From the NCBI GenBank assembly GCA_907165135.1, contig OU015566.1:7486157-7550156 (forward strand): a stretch of 64,000 nt of DNA, written 5' to 3'. Of this stretch, positions 21,942 to 33,585 are shown one piece after another. The DNA comes from Oikopleura dioica. Lineage: Eukaryota > Chordata > Appendicularia > Copelata > Oikopleuridae. The position numbers were made by a program, and so were the translations under genes. The notes beneath the pieces are model-generated. The model did not search any database. It was given only the letters and a program-made list of their open reading frames with translations, and was not told the origin of the DNA. Each line of letters opens with the position of its first letter. Position 1 is the first letter of the stretch.

Positions 21942-24900
21942 ATGGGGAAATTATTTGCCTGCTTCGGCGGGGGATTCAAGTGCAATAGAAAAGTCGAATC
22001 GTTCGAAAAAACACATGCCTTTTTAGCCAGTGTGCCAGGGACGGGTCAAGATCTTATTAGACTATACTTCACACCTCTTCAATTTCACCCAGAGGGTTCC
22101 ACGTCACGCTCTTTTGTTTTATAAGTTTCATCTCCAATTGGAAAGAGGGAGATCTAATTTAGTGATGATTGACCCGTTTTATAGAAGAAGTATATCGCCA
22201 TTCAAGATCGCTAGAAGAGCTCCTGCTCGGGAGCAACAACATCAAAGAGTTACCAAAGCAATTCTTCAAGCTCGTAAATCTCAAAAAACTCAACTTATCC
22301 GACAATGACCTCTCAAACCTCGGCCCCGAGTTGTCACAGCTCAGCAAGCTCGTCGAGCTCGATCTGTCGAGAAACGATCTCGGCCGAATTCCGGAAAATA
22401 TCAAGATGCTCGCGCTGCTAGAATCTGTTGACTTCTCCGCAAATCCAATGACGCGTATTCCTGACACGATGGTCAACCTTGCCTCGCTCAAGCACATGAA
22501 AATCAATGCCATTTCGCTGGAGCGTTTCCCGGAAAACTTTGGCGACCTGAAAACTTTGGAAACATTAGAAGCACGAGAGAACATGGTGATGACGCTACCA
22601 GAATCAATCTGCGATCTACCGAATCTACAATATCTCGATTTAGGAGAAAACGAAATCACAAAGCTTCCAGACAAATTCGGAAAGCTCTCAAAGCTACTTG
22701 AACTGTGGATTGACGACAATGACTTGACATCCTTGCCCGATTCAATTGGCGGCCTTGTAAATCTAACCCTCGCCGACTTTACGAAAAACAAACTCGAAAA
22801 AATCCCGGACTCAATCTCCAACTGTGTAAATATAAGCGTCCTCACTCTCAAAGAAAACTACCTTTCCTACTTACCTAACTCGATCGGCGCGCTCAAGAAA
22901 TTATCCGAACTCACTGTCGACAACAACAAACTTTGCGAATTAACAGACTCTATCGGCCAATGCGTCGCGTTGACGGAGCTCATTCTCACCGAAAATTTAA
23001 TCCAAGAGCTTCCAGAATCGCTGGCCAACTTATCAAACCTCGGTGTCCTCAATGTTGGTCGAAATCGAATCACGCATTTGCCAGAGAGAATCGGCAAGTG
23101 CAAAGCGCTTCGGATGCTCTTTCTCCGTGAGAATCATCTTGAAAGGATACCAGACACAATCGGCGACCTGAAGAACTTGCAAACTTTGGACGTGGCCGGG
23201 AATAGACTCGACTATCTTCCCGATAGCTTGCTGCAGCTTGACATAAAAGCGGTCTGGCTCAGCGCGAATCAAGCTCAACCTCTGGTCGCGTTTCAAGAAG
23301 ACACGATCACGGAAAACGGTGTGCAAAAGAAAGTCCTAACATGTTTCCTTCTTCCACAGCATAAATTCAACAACGAAGACTACGTGCCTAAACCTTTAAC
23401 GCAAAAGATTCCAACTCACGAGAGCTTATCGCAACCGCCTGAACCAAGGATTCAATTCGAAGCGGAAGAGGAAGAGTCCAATACGGACGAAAATACGACA
23501 GGTTTCAATCGAGTGCGTGATTTTACGCCACTGCCAAAGGATCGTGATCGCATGAAACAAGAAGCGCTGAGCTACGCGCAGAAGAAGCAACAAGAAGAAG
23601 ATGAAAAAGAGCGAGCAGCACAGCAAAAGAAAGAAGAAGAAGAAGCGGCTGAAGAGGAAACGGATGAACTCGACCCGCTTATTGTTCACAACGAGAGTGA
23701 AAGCCTCGATGACAGCAGAGAGCATGCGCAGCTTCAGCAAAATGGCGTCAGGTTCGACCAAAGCATCCAGGAAGAGGCGCCAATGGAGCACCGACTAAAG
23801 TGAGTGTGACTACGTTTAGCAGCTTTAATAAATTTTAGAAGGACAAACACGCCGCATTACAAGCGAGAAGCAAGGCTGACGAATATGGATCCACCTGGAA
23901 ATTTGATAATTGACAACAAGCCCAATTTAAATCTATCCGCAACTCCAAAGGTTTGTCAATGGCTGATTTGTTGAAAATAAAAATATTCTAGGTCCTGGAA
24001 ATCGTCCTCGACGGTGCTGGTAGCTACGGTTTGTCCATTGCCGGCGGTCTAGGCAGTCCTCCATACATTGAAGGTGACAACGGTGTCTTCATCTCCCGCG
24101 TTGCCGTTGACGGCCGGGCCGAAGCAGGTGGAATCGAAGTTGGTGACAAAATCGCCAAAGTTAACGGCGTAAACGTTTTGGACAAAACTCACGAAGATGT
24201 TGTCGACATTTTAAGACAATGTAGAGAAGTCGACGCTGCACCCGAGTTTGTTCTCTATCGCTATCCATTGAACCAGGGCTTCCAGCCGCTTGTAAATGAG
24301 TCTGACTCGGAAGAAGATGCGGACGAGAAGGCTTTTATCAATGGAACAGGTAGCTTTGCGCTCATTATTCTAAAATAATAAAAATTAAGCCGGAATCAAT
24401 GCGCAGCTTGACTTCAGCGTTCTGTCGAGCGACAGCGTCGATGAAAAACCACTACCAATTCCAGATCTCGTTCAAACTCCAGTATACTCGTCGGAACCAG
24501 CTGAAGACGGTGACTCTTCCATGCCTCCACCTCCTCTCTCGCCGCCAGAAGAGAAACAAACTGAGCCTCAAGAGACGCCTGAAGCGCTTCCTATCATCCA
24601 GCCCGTTTCACCGTCATCGGTAACTCTTGAGCTCGAGTCGACGACGATTGATCCGTCGATTCCTGAACCTCTATCGTTCCCTGATCAGACGATAGTGAAT
24701 AATGATCCCTTACCTTCCCCCCCGCTTACAAGCGAGAGTCTACCGGAGCCGGTAGCTTCTCCAACAAAGCCATCTCCCAAATTACCCTCGCAAATCACGC
24801 TCGCTACTCCGCCAGCTTCTACAGCACAGCAGCCTCCAATTGATTTTCAATCACCAAAGCCATTCAAGTCTCCTGAAAGACAACCGGTAATTTTATAAAT

Positions 24901-25875
24901 CATTCGCGTTATGATTTTCTACAAATCATCATGCTTCGAATTTTTAATTTGCTAACAATCATTCCCCAGGATGGCGCGCAAATGAGTTTCAAAGAGAAAA
25001 TGAAAATGTTCAAGTCCGGCCCCGCTCCAAATTCGAGGCCCCAGATGCGAACAAAAATCTCACTCGTTAATAACCAGGATCTCTCCAGCATCCGCGCTGA
25101 CGAAAATCGAAAGGTACTAATTTTGGCTTCGCACTATCCTTCTTCTTTCCACCGGCAATAATGTGAAGGCAGCATTAGTTGCTTTGAGTTTGGTTTGTTT
25201 TTTTTTCACGCGTGTGCTTTTTAGTTGATTTCACAGAGTGCGGCACAGCTTCGACAAGAGAAGTTCTTTGACCTTAATGACTCGGAAGATCTGGTAAACA
25301 AATTACCCCTCTGTACTCTTCGTTGATTTCAATTTTAGTACCGCCAAACAGCCGATTTGGACAATGGCGCGGGAGGAGATCAACCACCCAAAATCAAGCG
25401 AGCAGTCACTACGTCTAAAATGGAAAATCCTCTGTTACGGGGCTTGCAATTCTACATTCATAGCGCTAGACTTTATTTATTTAAATTTTTAAAAAACCTA
25501 CTCGGTTTGATTTTTTCTAAGCCCTCGAAGACTGCTTTGGGCGGAAGTTCAAGCACTGGCGGTTCGCATATTCCGAGAGGAACTGATCTGACGGATTTGG
25601 AGCGTGAAGCAAGTCTTTCACTTGGTAAATTACGGTTTATCTTGAACTTTGTATTACGCAATATTAAGGTCAGAGCGTGAGCCCACGTGAGTGGGAGCGG
25701 GATGTCGAAAGGAGTCGCAAGCTGCGCATGGAACGGATGAAGGTCAGTATTGCGTCGTCTAGACATCTGTTAATCCTTTTAGGAAATGGACGACGACGCC
25801 AAGAAGGCCCAGAAAGTCCTCCGTCGCGAACGAAGTCTCAAAGGCGAAAACTACAACCTTCCGACGACGCGATAA
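21942..25875 (+). CDS. SCRIB: Scribble polarity protein with a single PDZ domain
   Basis: Exon 1 (21942-22044, MGKLFACFGG...CNRKVES) and the long exon 22185-23800 encode the LAP-type leucine-rich repeats starting EEVYRHSRSLEELLLGSNN, about 16 repeats, and the capping segment (AVWLSANQAQPLVAFQ, VLTCFLLPQ). One PDZ domain follows at about 23993-24260 (SYGLSIAGG, VGDKIAKVNGVNV). Then come a Pro/Ser-rich linker, an MSFKEKMKMFKS motif, and a C-terminal part (SPREWERDVERSRKLRMERM) similar to the tail of vertebrate SCRIB; stop at 25875. Canonical Scribble has four PDZ domains; here only one is found before the conserved tail. Scribble acts at the basolateral cortex with Dlg and Lgl. The exon 1 donor used here (GTCAAG) adds two residues relative to homologues. 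Several later junctions are approximate. Confidence 0.92.
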
Positions 25876-26705
25876 AACGTCCATCCTTCAAAAGTACCTA
25901 AAACGCCCTAAAGTTCCACCCGTTCCCTTCACTCCATAATTTTTACTCTCCTTACGCCTCCAGATAACTCATCTCTTTTTCGTTTTCTCAACGAGGGACG
26001 ATGTAAGCAATTGTACAAATTTTAATATTTTTCTTGGAAACAAACGACTGTATGTTCTCTTGTGGCCTTTTGAATCTATACTTTTTACAAAAACACAAAC
26101 CGTCAAGTTCAAATAACTACCGTTTTTTGTGTAAATAGGTCCTTTTGGTCCATTTCAATTTGCTTTAGGTCAATTTCGGGGACTTGCACTATTAATTGAT
26201 ATTAAATATAATTATTATATATATCGAATTACTTCGGCCGTCATTCCACTGAAATAGTCCCTCCCAGATCCAACCAATCCTCTCTTTGCTTATCCTCCTT
26301 TCCCTATTCTTATCAACACTTTTCTTTCTGCAATTATATTTTCACCCATTCGCTCACGACCGAATTCATATTTTAACCACGGTTTGAAGAATCAAACATT
26401 CCCATAACTCAAAAAATCTTCTTTTCGAAAATTAAATTTTTCTCAAAATTCCAAATTTTGGAAATTCTCTTCGAAAGTTTAGCTCGAAATTTCGCTGTAA
26501 CATAATTTAAAAAAATCGCTCAAAGTCGCTCTTTACAAAAGTGAACGAAAAAAACTGAACTGTATAAATCGCAATAGTTTCTTCTTACGGCCACTTAGGC
26601 CGTATTCGTTATGTCCTTTCAATAAATCTGCAATTCAACAAACGACAGACAAGACTTCTGTAATAAATATAAACATACAAGAAGTCTTGGGGCTATATAT
26701 TTTAT
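25876..26705. other. Scribble 3' flank, no gene seen
   Basis: About 830 bp of AT-rich sequence with scattered AATAAA-like signals (about 26620). It probably holds the Scribble 3' UTR. No ORF, RNA gene or repeat with support. Confidence 0.5.
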
Positions 26706-27132
26706 TCAAAAATAGATTATCATGAGATCACTAGCAGGACCGACCCATTCAAATCCTTCATCACCGTAGGAAGAGGTCAATCCTTGACCGTACAAGTTCA
26801 TTTGTTCAAAAAGCTCTGCATCCATGGCATCAATGTCGTCCACAACTAAATAAATCAGCAATTTATAATTCTCAAAGTGTTGATATACTGTCGTTTTCAT
26901 AGCAAGTTTGGTCAATTCCACCTCCAAGGGCATCTCTATCTAGCTCATCCAGAACTGCATCATCAAACTGATCATCGTCTCCATCATCTCCATCGGGGCC
27001 ATCATCACCGTCATCGTAGTCAAGGTCTCCGGCTTCAAACGCGTCATTATTCATGAAATCTTGAATTTCGTCAATGTTATCTCTAATTAAAGATATATTA
27101 AAATCGTCGATTTCTGCTGTTTTACCCGCCAT
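26706..27132 (-). CDS. Small acidic protein, unrecognised
   Basis: Two exons: 27132-26889 and 26845-26706, with a 43-bp GT-AG intron joining YEND to IVDDIDAMDAELF. About 128 residues. The middle is an Asp/Gly-rich acidic run (DYDDGDDGPDGDDGDDD). The C-terminal part has Met/Leu-rich helical character and ends SDLMIIYF. There is no signal peptide. Its acidity suggests a histone- or ribosome-binding chaperone or adaptor, but nothing specific is recognised. Confidence 0.65.
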
Positions 27133-27558
27133 CGTCCTCCTCCTCCTCAGTATCTATCACGAGATGCGACTTATGTCAAGTTTCCATTTCATGTTGTGGA
27201 CAAAAGTTGAACTTAGCATGATGATGGATCGTTCTCTCTTATTCAAAGGGGAAAGCAAATTTTCATTTCCTCTTTTCAGTTCAGAATCCTTCAAAATCGG
27301 GACAAATAATAATCGCAGCTCTTTCCTGAACCGTCTTCTTCTTCCTCTAAAGAGTCGTTCTTTTCTCTTTCCATACTAGCCTTAGCGAGTAGACAAATTG
27401 ATCGAAAATCTATTCGTCGACTTTTATCCCTTGCTTTCTCTTCGGGTACAATATTATTGATAATATCGTAATTATGACATTTTTTGAGAAATTGCCATCG
27501 TTTCACCGCCTTATGCTGGGCTAAGCATCCAGTAAGCAGCAATCATGAATTTTTTTCT
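27133..27558. other. Intergenic, nothing clearly coding
   Basis: Contains an 83-codon minus ORF at 27291-27542 with a charged C-terminus (DSLEEEEDGSGK) but no recognisable start context or partner exons. I do not support it as a gene. Confidence 0.35.
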
Positions 27559-27865
27559 ATGAGCCCAAGACTTTTGCTTATCGAAGGATTTCGAGCGTCG
27601 AACGAGGTTCTCTTCGCTTGGAATTTTCCAGCGCGAGTGAAAATACTCACGCATGTTCATTTCTATTAAAGATCTAGGTATTCTGAAACAGGAGGTAGGA
27701 GATCCTGTCTATTATGAAGCGGATAAGAGAACGTCGCAATTTATCCATGCAGAACAGATTGCACGATCTGTCAAAGTTGGAAAACAACATTTGCTAATGA
27801 TCACGCTCCCGAAATTGCTTGAAGAATATGTGCAAGGAACAGTTATTGTTTATTCTCACATATGA
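27559..27865 (+). CDS. Possible small gene, unrecognised
   Basis: An exon-like frame at about 27675-27865 reads LGILKQEVGDPVYYEADKRT onward to a stop at 27865 and looks like folded protein (about 65 residues). An ATG at 27559 opens MSPRLLLIEGF. Joining the two in frame needs a non-GT donor (for example after IE, at GATTTC), so the model is weak. Neither half matches a family I know. It converges on the next minus gene (stop at 27889). Confidence 0.3.
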
Positions 27866-27888
27866 TATGAATAGCAGAGATGCTGACT

Positions 27889-28291
27889 TTATTTTTGTTT
27901 CATGACTGCTGCTAGGTAGTCGTAGTACGCCTTCAATGTGTCATCAAAGAAATTCGCCTTCAAATGGGTTAATTGAGGATCAGTTTTGGGAACCATTCTT
28001 CAAATCATCTGTTTGAAGAATATCATAAAAATAATAGAACCCCACCGAGGCCCTGAAAGTCTCCGTCGTCGAGATAGTCTGCTAGTGTTCCCCATTCATC
28101 GTTTTTGACGACCGATCGTTTTTGCATCGGTCTCCCCGGGCTAAAGGCGACTGGATTGTTCCAATACTTACGAACGTTTTCCAAAACATGTGAAAAAGAA
28201 TCTTTTGCTGTAGCAATACTGACGGCAAATGCCAAAACTAGGAAATAACGATCAGACTTATTCAAGAAAATATACCTAGAAAAAGTCTCAT
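27889..28291 (-). CDS. Secreted propeptide-like protein
   Basis: ATG at 28291. The first intron (38-39 bp, GT-AG) splits the signal peptide MRLFLVLAFAVSIATA, and joining the exons restores it exactly. The mature chain begins KDSFSHVLENVRKYW and has a dibasic site in PGRPMQKRSVVKNDEWG, suggesting convertase processing. The end LTHLKANFFDDTLKAYYDYL comes from a last exon reached by a junction near 28030-27995 that is not clean GT-AG in the required frame. About 100 residues. No family is recognised; a peptide hormone or small secreted factor is the best reading. Confidence 0.55.
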
Positions 28292-28488
28292 TCTTTCTTC
28301 GCGTCTAGGAAAAAATTGGTCAAATTGGCTTTTATATTCGCGACCCACCACTCAAAATCTGATGGGAGCATAAGTAATTTTTAATGCATTAATTAACCGC
28401 ATCTCGTGGCTTTTTCTCAGGTGATAATTTATTTTTGCAGTTGAATTCCAAAAAGCATATAATGGCGAAAAAGTAATAAAAAGCTTGA

Positions 28489-29810
28489 TCAATTTGCAGT
28501 GGTCGAGTTCTGATTTGTTTGACTTTCGACGGTTGTTTCTGATTCTTTTGTTGTTGTTTCATTTGTCGTCTCAGTTGTCTCGATGGATTCTGGCGCAGCT
28601 GATTCTTCGGTGGAGACCTCTACTATTGGCACAGGCCCACGAATATAAGCTTCATCGTAAGATAGATCGATGTCGTCAGGATTGTAGTCGTCAACCCATG
28701 GATCTACAGTGCCATTCTTGTGAACCTCACCTTCTGAAATACAATATCGTAGTGCTACTTCGTCGTCTTACCTGTTTCACTCCACTTAGTTCGGTTAAGA
28801 TGAGACATCTCATCATCTTCTGGATAGTCAGGATATTCATCGTACGTTGGAGGAGCTAAAAACTGGTTGCAAATTATGGTAAATACAGTGAGGGTAACCA
28901 AGAGGGTTTGCGCCGTAGTTGTAGTTTTCATAGCTGTCGTAGGAGTCGAACGAGTCGTCAATAATTTCCGTTCTGTCGCTTTTTCGAGGTTCAAATTTTA
29001 AATTTTGATTCACGTATTCGCTGAATTTCATATTTTGAACCTACCGATCTCCATTGCCATTGACTATAAGCGGCGGAGCGAGTGGGTTTGTCGTTCCTGG
29101 CTGAATATTATTCCGGTTGGAGATGTTTCCATTTGCAACCACATATGCGGTCGACATGCTTTTTGCGGGTTCGTATGAAAAAGAATTACGAATGACGATT
29201 TCTAAAAAATCAACCCTTGGCATACAGCTGATCCGAATAATGCCAAACTGAACACTCCAATATTTCTTGACACATTTATTCTTCCACTGAAACAAAAATT
29301 ACAATCGAAAGTCCTGGTCCAGGACTCCTGGATGATTTACCTTCGCTGAAAATCTCGATGAATATCGAGCCGAGGGTTCGATCGCTGGACTGGAATTTCT
29401 TCAAAAGATCTGCCTGACTGTGGCTCGTCACACTGAGCGGCTTCTAAATCAACTGAGATCTTTGGCGGACAGACGTCTTCTTTGGGATCCTGTATCGGAG
29501 CTTTCTCTAGATCGACTTCGTATATTTTCAGTTACTCTTAGAATAAGGGCAAAAATTTCATATTTGGCTATTTTGAACAGTAACTGAATTGCCGGCTAAT
29601 TTCAAGACGTCTTGTCAACTGTTTGTCTCGCATCTGCCGGATATAGAGTTCATGACACCTACAGTCAACAAGATGCTCCTTTCCTTACTCTCATCGTCGA
29701 TATATTTCGTTACCTAAATCACGTTACATGTAGTCAATGAAGAATCTAATTTTTGAACTCACTTCTTTCTCGAGGTTTGTCTCTGCTGGTGAAATTTTCA
29801 AAGTCGGCAT
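28489..29810 (-). CDS. Type II membrane protein with acidic mucin-like ectodomain
   Basis: Start at 29810 (MPTLKISPAETNLEKE). A GT-AG intron leads to VTKYIDDESK. A GA-AG intron (29490-29683) then joins that segment to DPKEDVCPPKISVD. The N-terminal 75 or so residues are hydrophilic. A hydrophobic stretch (NIGVFSLALFGSAVCQG) follows; it could be a signal anchor or an internal signal peptide. The rest is Asn/Pro-rich, then acidic (DDSFDSYDSYENY, EYPDYPEDDEM). It ends in a Thr/Ser/Glu-rich tail (TETTNETTTKESETT) with several NxT/NxS sites. Other introns are GT-AG, 40-60 bp. Function unknown; a cell-surface or extracellular-matrix role is inferred. Confidence 0.65.
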
Positions 29811-30746
29811 TTTGATTTCTGAGAATTTTTCTGTCAGAAAAGTGTAAAGAAGCAACTTTTTTTGATCTATCTAGAAATTACTATGTAAAAATTTATAAAA
29901 ATGTTTTTAGGCTTATTCTGATTTTGGCTAACTGACACCTTCAGTCAGACGGTGCTGATATGCACATGCTTTGACAGTGATGTCAGAAGGGGATGAGACA
30001 TTGAATGTCATCAGTAATTAAATGAGACCTCATCAAATAACAAGGCTTCCTTCGAATTTGCCCTCTAAGTGGGGTTATGATTTGCGTTTAAAATAATGAC
30101 AGTCATTGTGCGATTGTCCAAGCAAAGTGTACAGATTTGAGTAAGAGGATGAGCTCCCAGCGCGTAGTACAGTAATCCTCCCTTTGAAAACGCGTTTGTC
30201 CTGGTTCTTTCCTCCAATCGGCGGGGCTCACTTCCTTGTGCAAATATCATCAGAGCCGATTGTTTGCGCATGGCCGCCATAAAGCGTCTACTCCGACACT
30301 ACGTCACACCCCGAAAGACCAGCGCGGCCAGGCTTATTGCCTCTTTTCAAGTGTGAAACAAGTCAAAAGACTGCAAGAGAGTGAGTAAAGCTAGAGTCTA
30401 ACTTTCTACAAAAAAAGAAAAAAGAGATATTCATCCGAAATAAGAATCATTAAATTCACGCTAGAATCGTCAAGAGATCCCTCATCTAACCGAACAATCA
30501 ATTGAAATTCAATTAATCTTCCAACTTATTAACAAAGTCGGATGACTCCGCTAACATTCACCCTTACTTTTATTCAATCAAATAAGAAATCACCGGCCAT
30601 GCCGAATCACAAAAGAAAGTTGGGGATTTTTACTGCGAAATCTGTTTTTATTCATTTTCCGAAAAAAGCCACAAAAAAAAGACAAATTTATTCAGAAAGA
30701 AATCAGATTTCTCGAAGAAGAATAAACAGAGAGAGAAAATTCAGGG
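29811..30746. other. Intergenic between divergent genes
   Basis: About 935 bp. No coding exon or RNA gene is supported; the ORFs here lack coding character. It probably contains the promoters of the membrane protein gene and of CLIC. An AATTCAG two bases before the CLIC ATG could be a splice or trans-splice acceptor. Confidence 0.4.
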
Positions 30747-32878
30747 ATGTCGGAACAAGAGGCGCCGGAACATCAAATTGTGCTTTTTGGAAGGGATACT
30801 GAAGGTCTGTTAAGAATCAGGCTTTGTGCCTTAGGGGAGGGCCTTGTCTTGGTATTTATCCACCGTCAAAATCGTACCTTAGTCAAATTTACAGAAGATC
30901 ATCGTACAGTATTTGGTTTTACACGTGTGACTGTTTGTGTAAATCTGACTGTATTTCGTATCCCTCGAAAAGTAAAAGCCGGCAGCGATCGAGAATGCAT
31001 AGGCTGCTGCCCCTTCTCGCAGGGCCTCTTCATGATGCTCTGGCTCAAAGGATCCGTATTCAACGTGACTACGGTCGACAAGGATAGGTGAGTTTCTCTA
31101 ACCATGGGAACGACGATTATTCACAATCAGAAGCTGGGAAAACGGTTTCTAATAGAGTACTTCAGCAAGCCGAAAGAACTCGCTGATATTGCGCCCGGGA
31201 CCTCTACTCCGTTTATTCTCTTTAATAACGAAGTCGTCACCGATCCGCCCAAAATTGTTGAATTCCTTGAAGCTCAACTTCAACCACCAAAGTGAGTTAC
31301 CAACTTTGTTGCCTTCATTGTCTACTTGAAAGTTTAGGTACCCAAATTTGATGCCAGTCAATCCAGAAAGCATGCTCGCTGGCTTCGAAATCTTCGCCAA
31401 GTTTTCCGCGTGGATCAAGGCTAAATTCGACAGCCCAAATTATGAAAGTAAGTACCCCCCTTTCCAGAGGGTTTTAAAAAGAGTGGTTAGTTTCTTATGT
31501 CAAAAAAAATTATCCGTTGTCGAGCAAAAAACTTGTCACATCAATGAAATTTTCGTCCATTTATGGTCTTCAAAGAAAGTCCCCTCTTGAGGGAACGGAA
31601 AAATTAGCAATGAATCTAGTTCGTGATTATAAGAACATCCCTACGCCTTTTAGCGTATTTAAATATCAATTCTAGTTACTAGCTAAAGTTTTATGGTGTT
31701 TTGGTTGAATACTGCCCGACTGAAAGTATTAGCCAGGCTTCTAAATATTGAGTGCTTTAACACATGATTACGATATAATCAGAGCTTAGTAACTAAGCTT
31801 GATCCAAAAGAAAGAGATATAAATATATTCGTGTGATTAAAATGCTACTTTTATTGTGTTTAGTTTTGTGAGCCCTGAGAGAAGAGGGCTTAAAATAATT
31901 CACGTGTGCAATCTAATAATGGGTGGAATTCGTTGATAACATTATTGAAATACAACTGAATAAAATGAAAAACAACTATATCAAGTGTTGACTAGATACC
32001 CTTATGGTCCCCAATTATAGCTCTAGAAAACGCGCTTTCACGTGATTCAGCCCTGGAAAAGCGATTCCTGACACATTTGGCCAAATTTGATGCCTTTTTG
32101 AAAATGAACTCCGACCGAAGATTCATCGATGGAAATACGATGACTGCTGTTGACTGCAACATCTTACCAAAGTTGCACATTGCTATTGTTGTTGCGAAAG
32201 CCTTGAGACAGTTGGATATTTGTCAAGTAAGTAATATAACGAGTATAAGCCAGGATTAAAATAAAATTATTCAACCATGATTATTCTTGATTTTATTTCA
32301 AAACTGAGTAAAAATATAAGGTGTTTTTGGGTCCAATAACGCCATTTCATAAAAAATAAGACAAATAACAAAAAAAGTATGGGAAATATAACTTTTAGTA
32401 TTTCCCAGGACATAAAAATCGGCATCTTAACCTGTCTCGGTTCAATAATGTACCCGTTGCAATCCTGAGAAGGAATTTCTTCTCATTAGAAATCAATCAA
32501 GAATACAGTGAATGGTTATAAAGAAACCCCGGGTAAAACAGTTACCCTGGCTCCGGAAAGTTTTTATGTGGATTCTTGATAAATAAACCCTTATCAGTAA
32601 GGGTTGCAAAGATATATAAATTAAAGGGTATTGCCTCCAATGTTAAATGCGAGCATGGTTAAGGTCTTAAAATTTGGATTACTAAGATGATGGATGGAAA
32701 ATACAAAAATAAAAACGTCTGTCAAAAGTTATGGTGTAAATCTCTTTTTCAGCAATACACTGGAATCGCGCAATACATGGCGAATGCTGCTCAACATGCT
32801 GAATTCTCCCAAACCTGTGCGCAGAACGACGAAATCATCTGGTCCTACGGAGGTCCAAAGCCAAAACTCAAGAACTAA
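30747..32878 (+). CDS. CLIC: Chloride intracellular channel (CLIC) family protein
   Basis: Six exons: 30747-30804, 30979-31087, 31166-31291, 31338-31447, 32021-32226 and 32753-32878, all GT-AG. The N-terminal GST-like domain contains the family site C-I-G-C-C-P-F-S-Q (redox-active Cys in C-P-F-S) followed by [18 protein letters not shown]. The C-terminal helical domain has [40 protein letters not shown] and [13 protein letters not shown]. The full length of about 244 residues matches CLIC1-like proteins. CLICs are soluble glutaredoxin-fold proteins that can insert into membranes and act in trafficking and redox biology. Introns 4 and 5 (573 and 526 bp) are long for this locus; I see no gene in them. 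Confidence 0.95.
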
Positions 32879-32929
32879 AACCTGAATTTGTCTCCGAATT
32901 ATCAAATCATGTGAATAAAATGGACTTTT

Positions 32930-33235
32930 TTATCTTGCTTTATTGACATTGAACGTAAACGTAGGGGTACTCGTGTTATCGGACTTAATTCCAAAGAGAG
33001 AACTTCGAAACTCCTTGATGTTGAATTTCAGGAACTTGCGAATCTGGCGGTGTTTTCTGAAAAAAAATGTTTTTCGGTTGAGCAAAACTAAACTTGCTTG
33101 AATGATCTTTCTGAGAATCGTGTCGATCGTTCCGTTCGTTTCATCTTTCAGTTCTCGCAGTTGATCGACAGTTTGCTTGAAGAGCGCTGCAAACGGCGAG
33201 AGATTAATATCAGAAAGAGAGTTGGAAAAGATCAT
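32930..33235 (-). CDS. Small helical protein, unrecognised
   Basis: The open frame extends upstream to about 33325 without ATG. The first ATG is at 33235 (MIFSNSLSDINLSPF). A 44-bp GT-AG intron joins RKIIQA to KHRQIRKFLKF and removes an otherwise Phe-rich stretch. The product is amphipathic-helical and basic in its second half, ending NVNKAR. The upstream frame (CLLDTDEIEQTSE...) looks coding, so the true start may be in an unseen exon. No family. It converges on CLIC with 51 bp between stops. Confidence 0.45.
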   Translation of the reverse strand: MIFSNSLSDINLSPFAALFKQTVDQLRELKDETNGTIDTILRKIIQASLVLLNRKTFFFRKHRQIRKFLKFNIKEFRSSLFGIKSDNTSTPTFTFNVNKAR

Positions 33236-33585
33236 GAAAATGTTGGTATCCCGTGGGATGCAGCGACGACGAATTCGCTCCGTTGACTCTGAGGTTTGTT
33301 CGATCTCGTCGGTGTCCAGGAGGCACTTAAATCTTTATTAACTAGCTTGCAGGATGAAAGGAGGAACAAAATATGAGGCCTACGTGTTGGCCGGTAAATA
33401 TTAGTCTTTTAGCTATAAGATTGATCGTTTTGATCTTTGAAATTATCTAATTATTTTTTGCCATCTAAAAAACCGTACAATCGGTCAATAAAACACATTT
33501 ATGATTTTCATCATGATTTCTAGAGCTCGATTCTCAGCCTTTGATTCTAAGCGATACCTGGTTTTTTGGCGTCTTCATCATCCAG

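Noticed and set aside
22159-22851. 230-codon minus ORF across the Scribble LRR exon
   Set aside because: Antisense shadow of the leucine-rich repeats; its Ser/Phe/Leu-rich composition comes from the repeat codons.
30065-30280. 71-codon minus ORF upstream of CLIC
   Set aside because: No homology, no signal peptide, sits in a shared 5' region and has no splice partners.
30824-31087. 87-codon plus ORF overlapping CLIC exon 2
   Set aside because: Different frame from the CLIC exon, which has the conserved CPFSQ motif; explained as a shadow.
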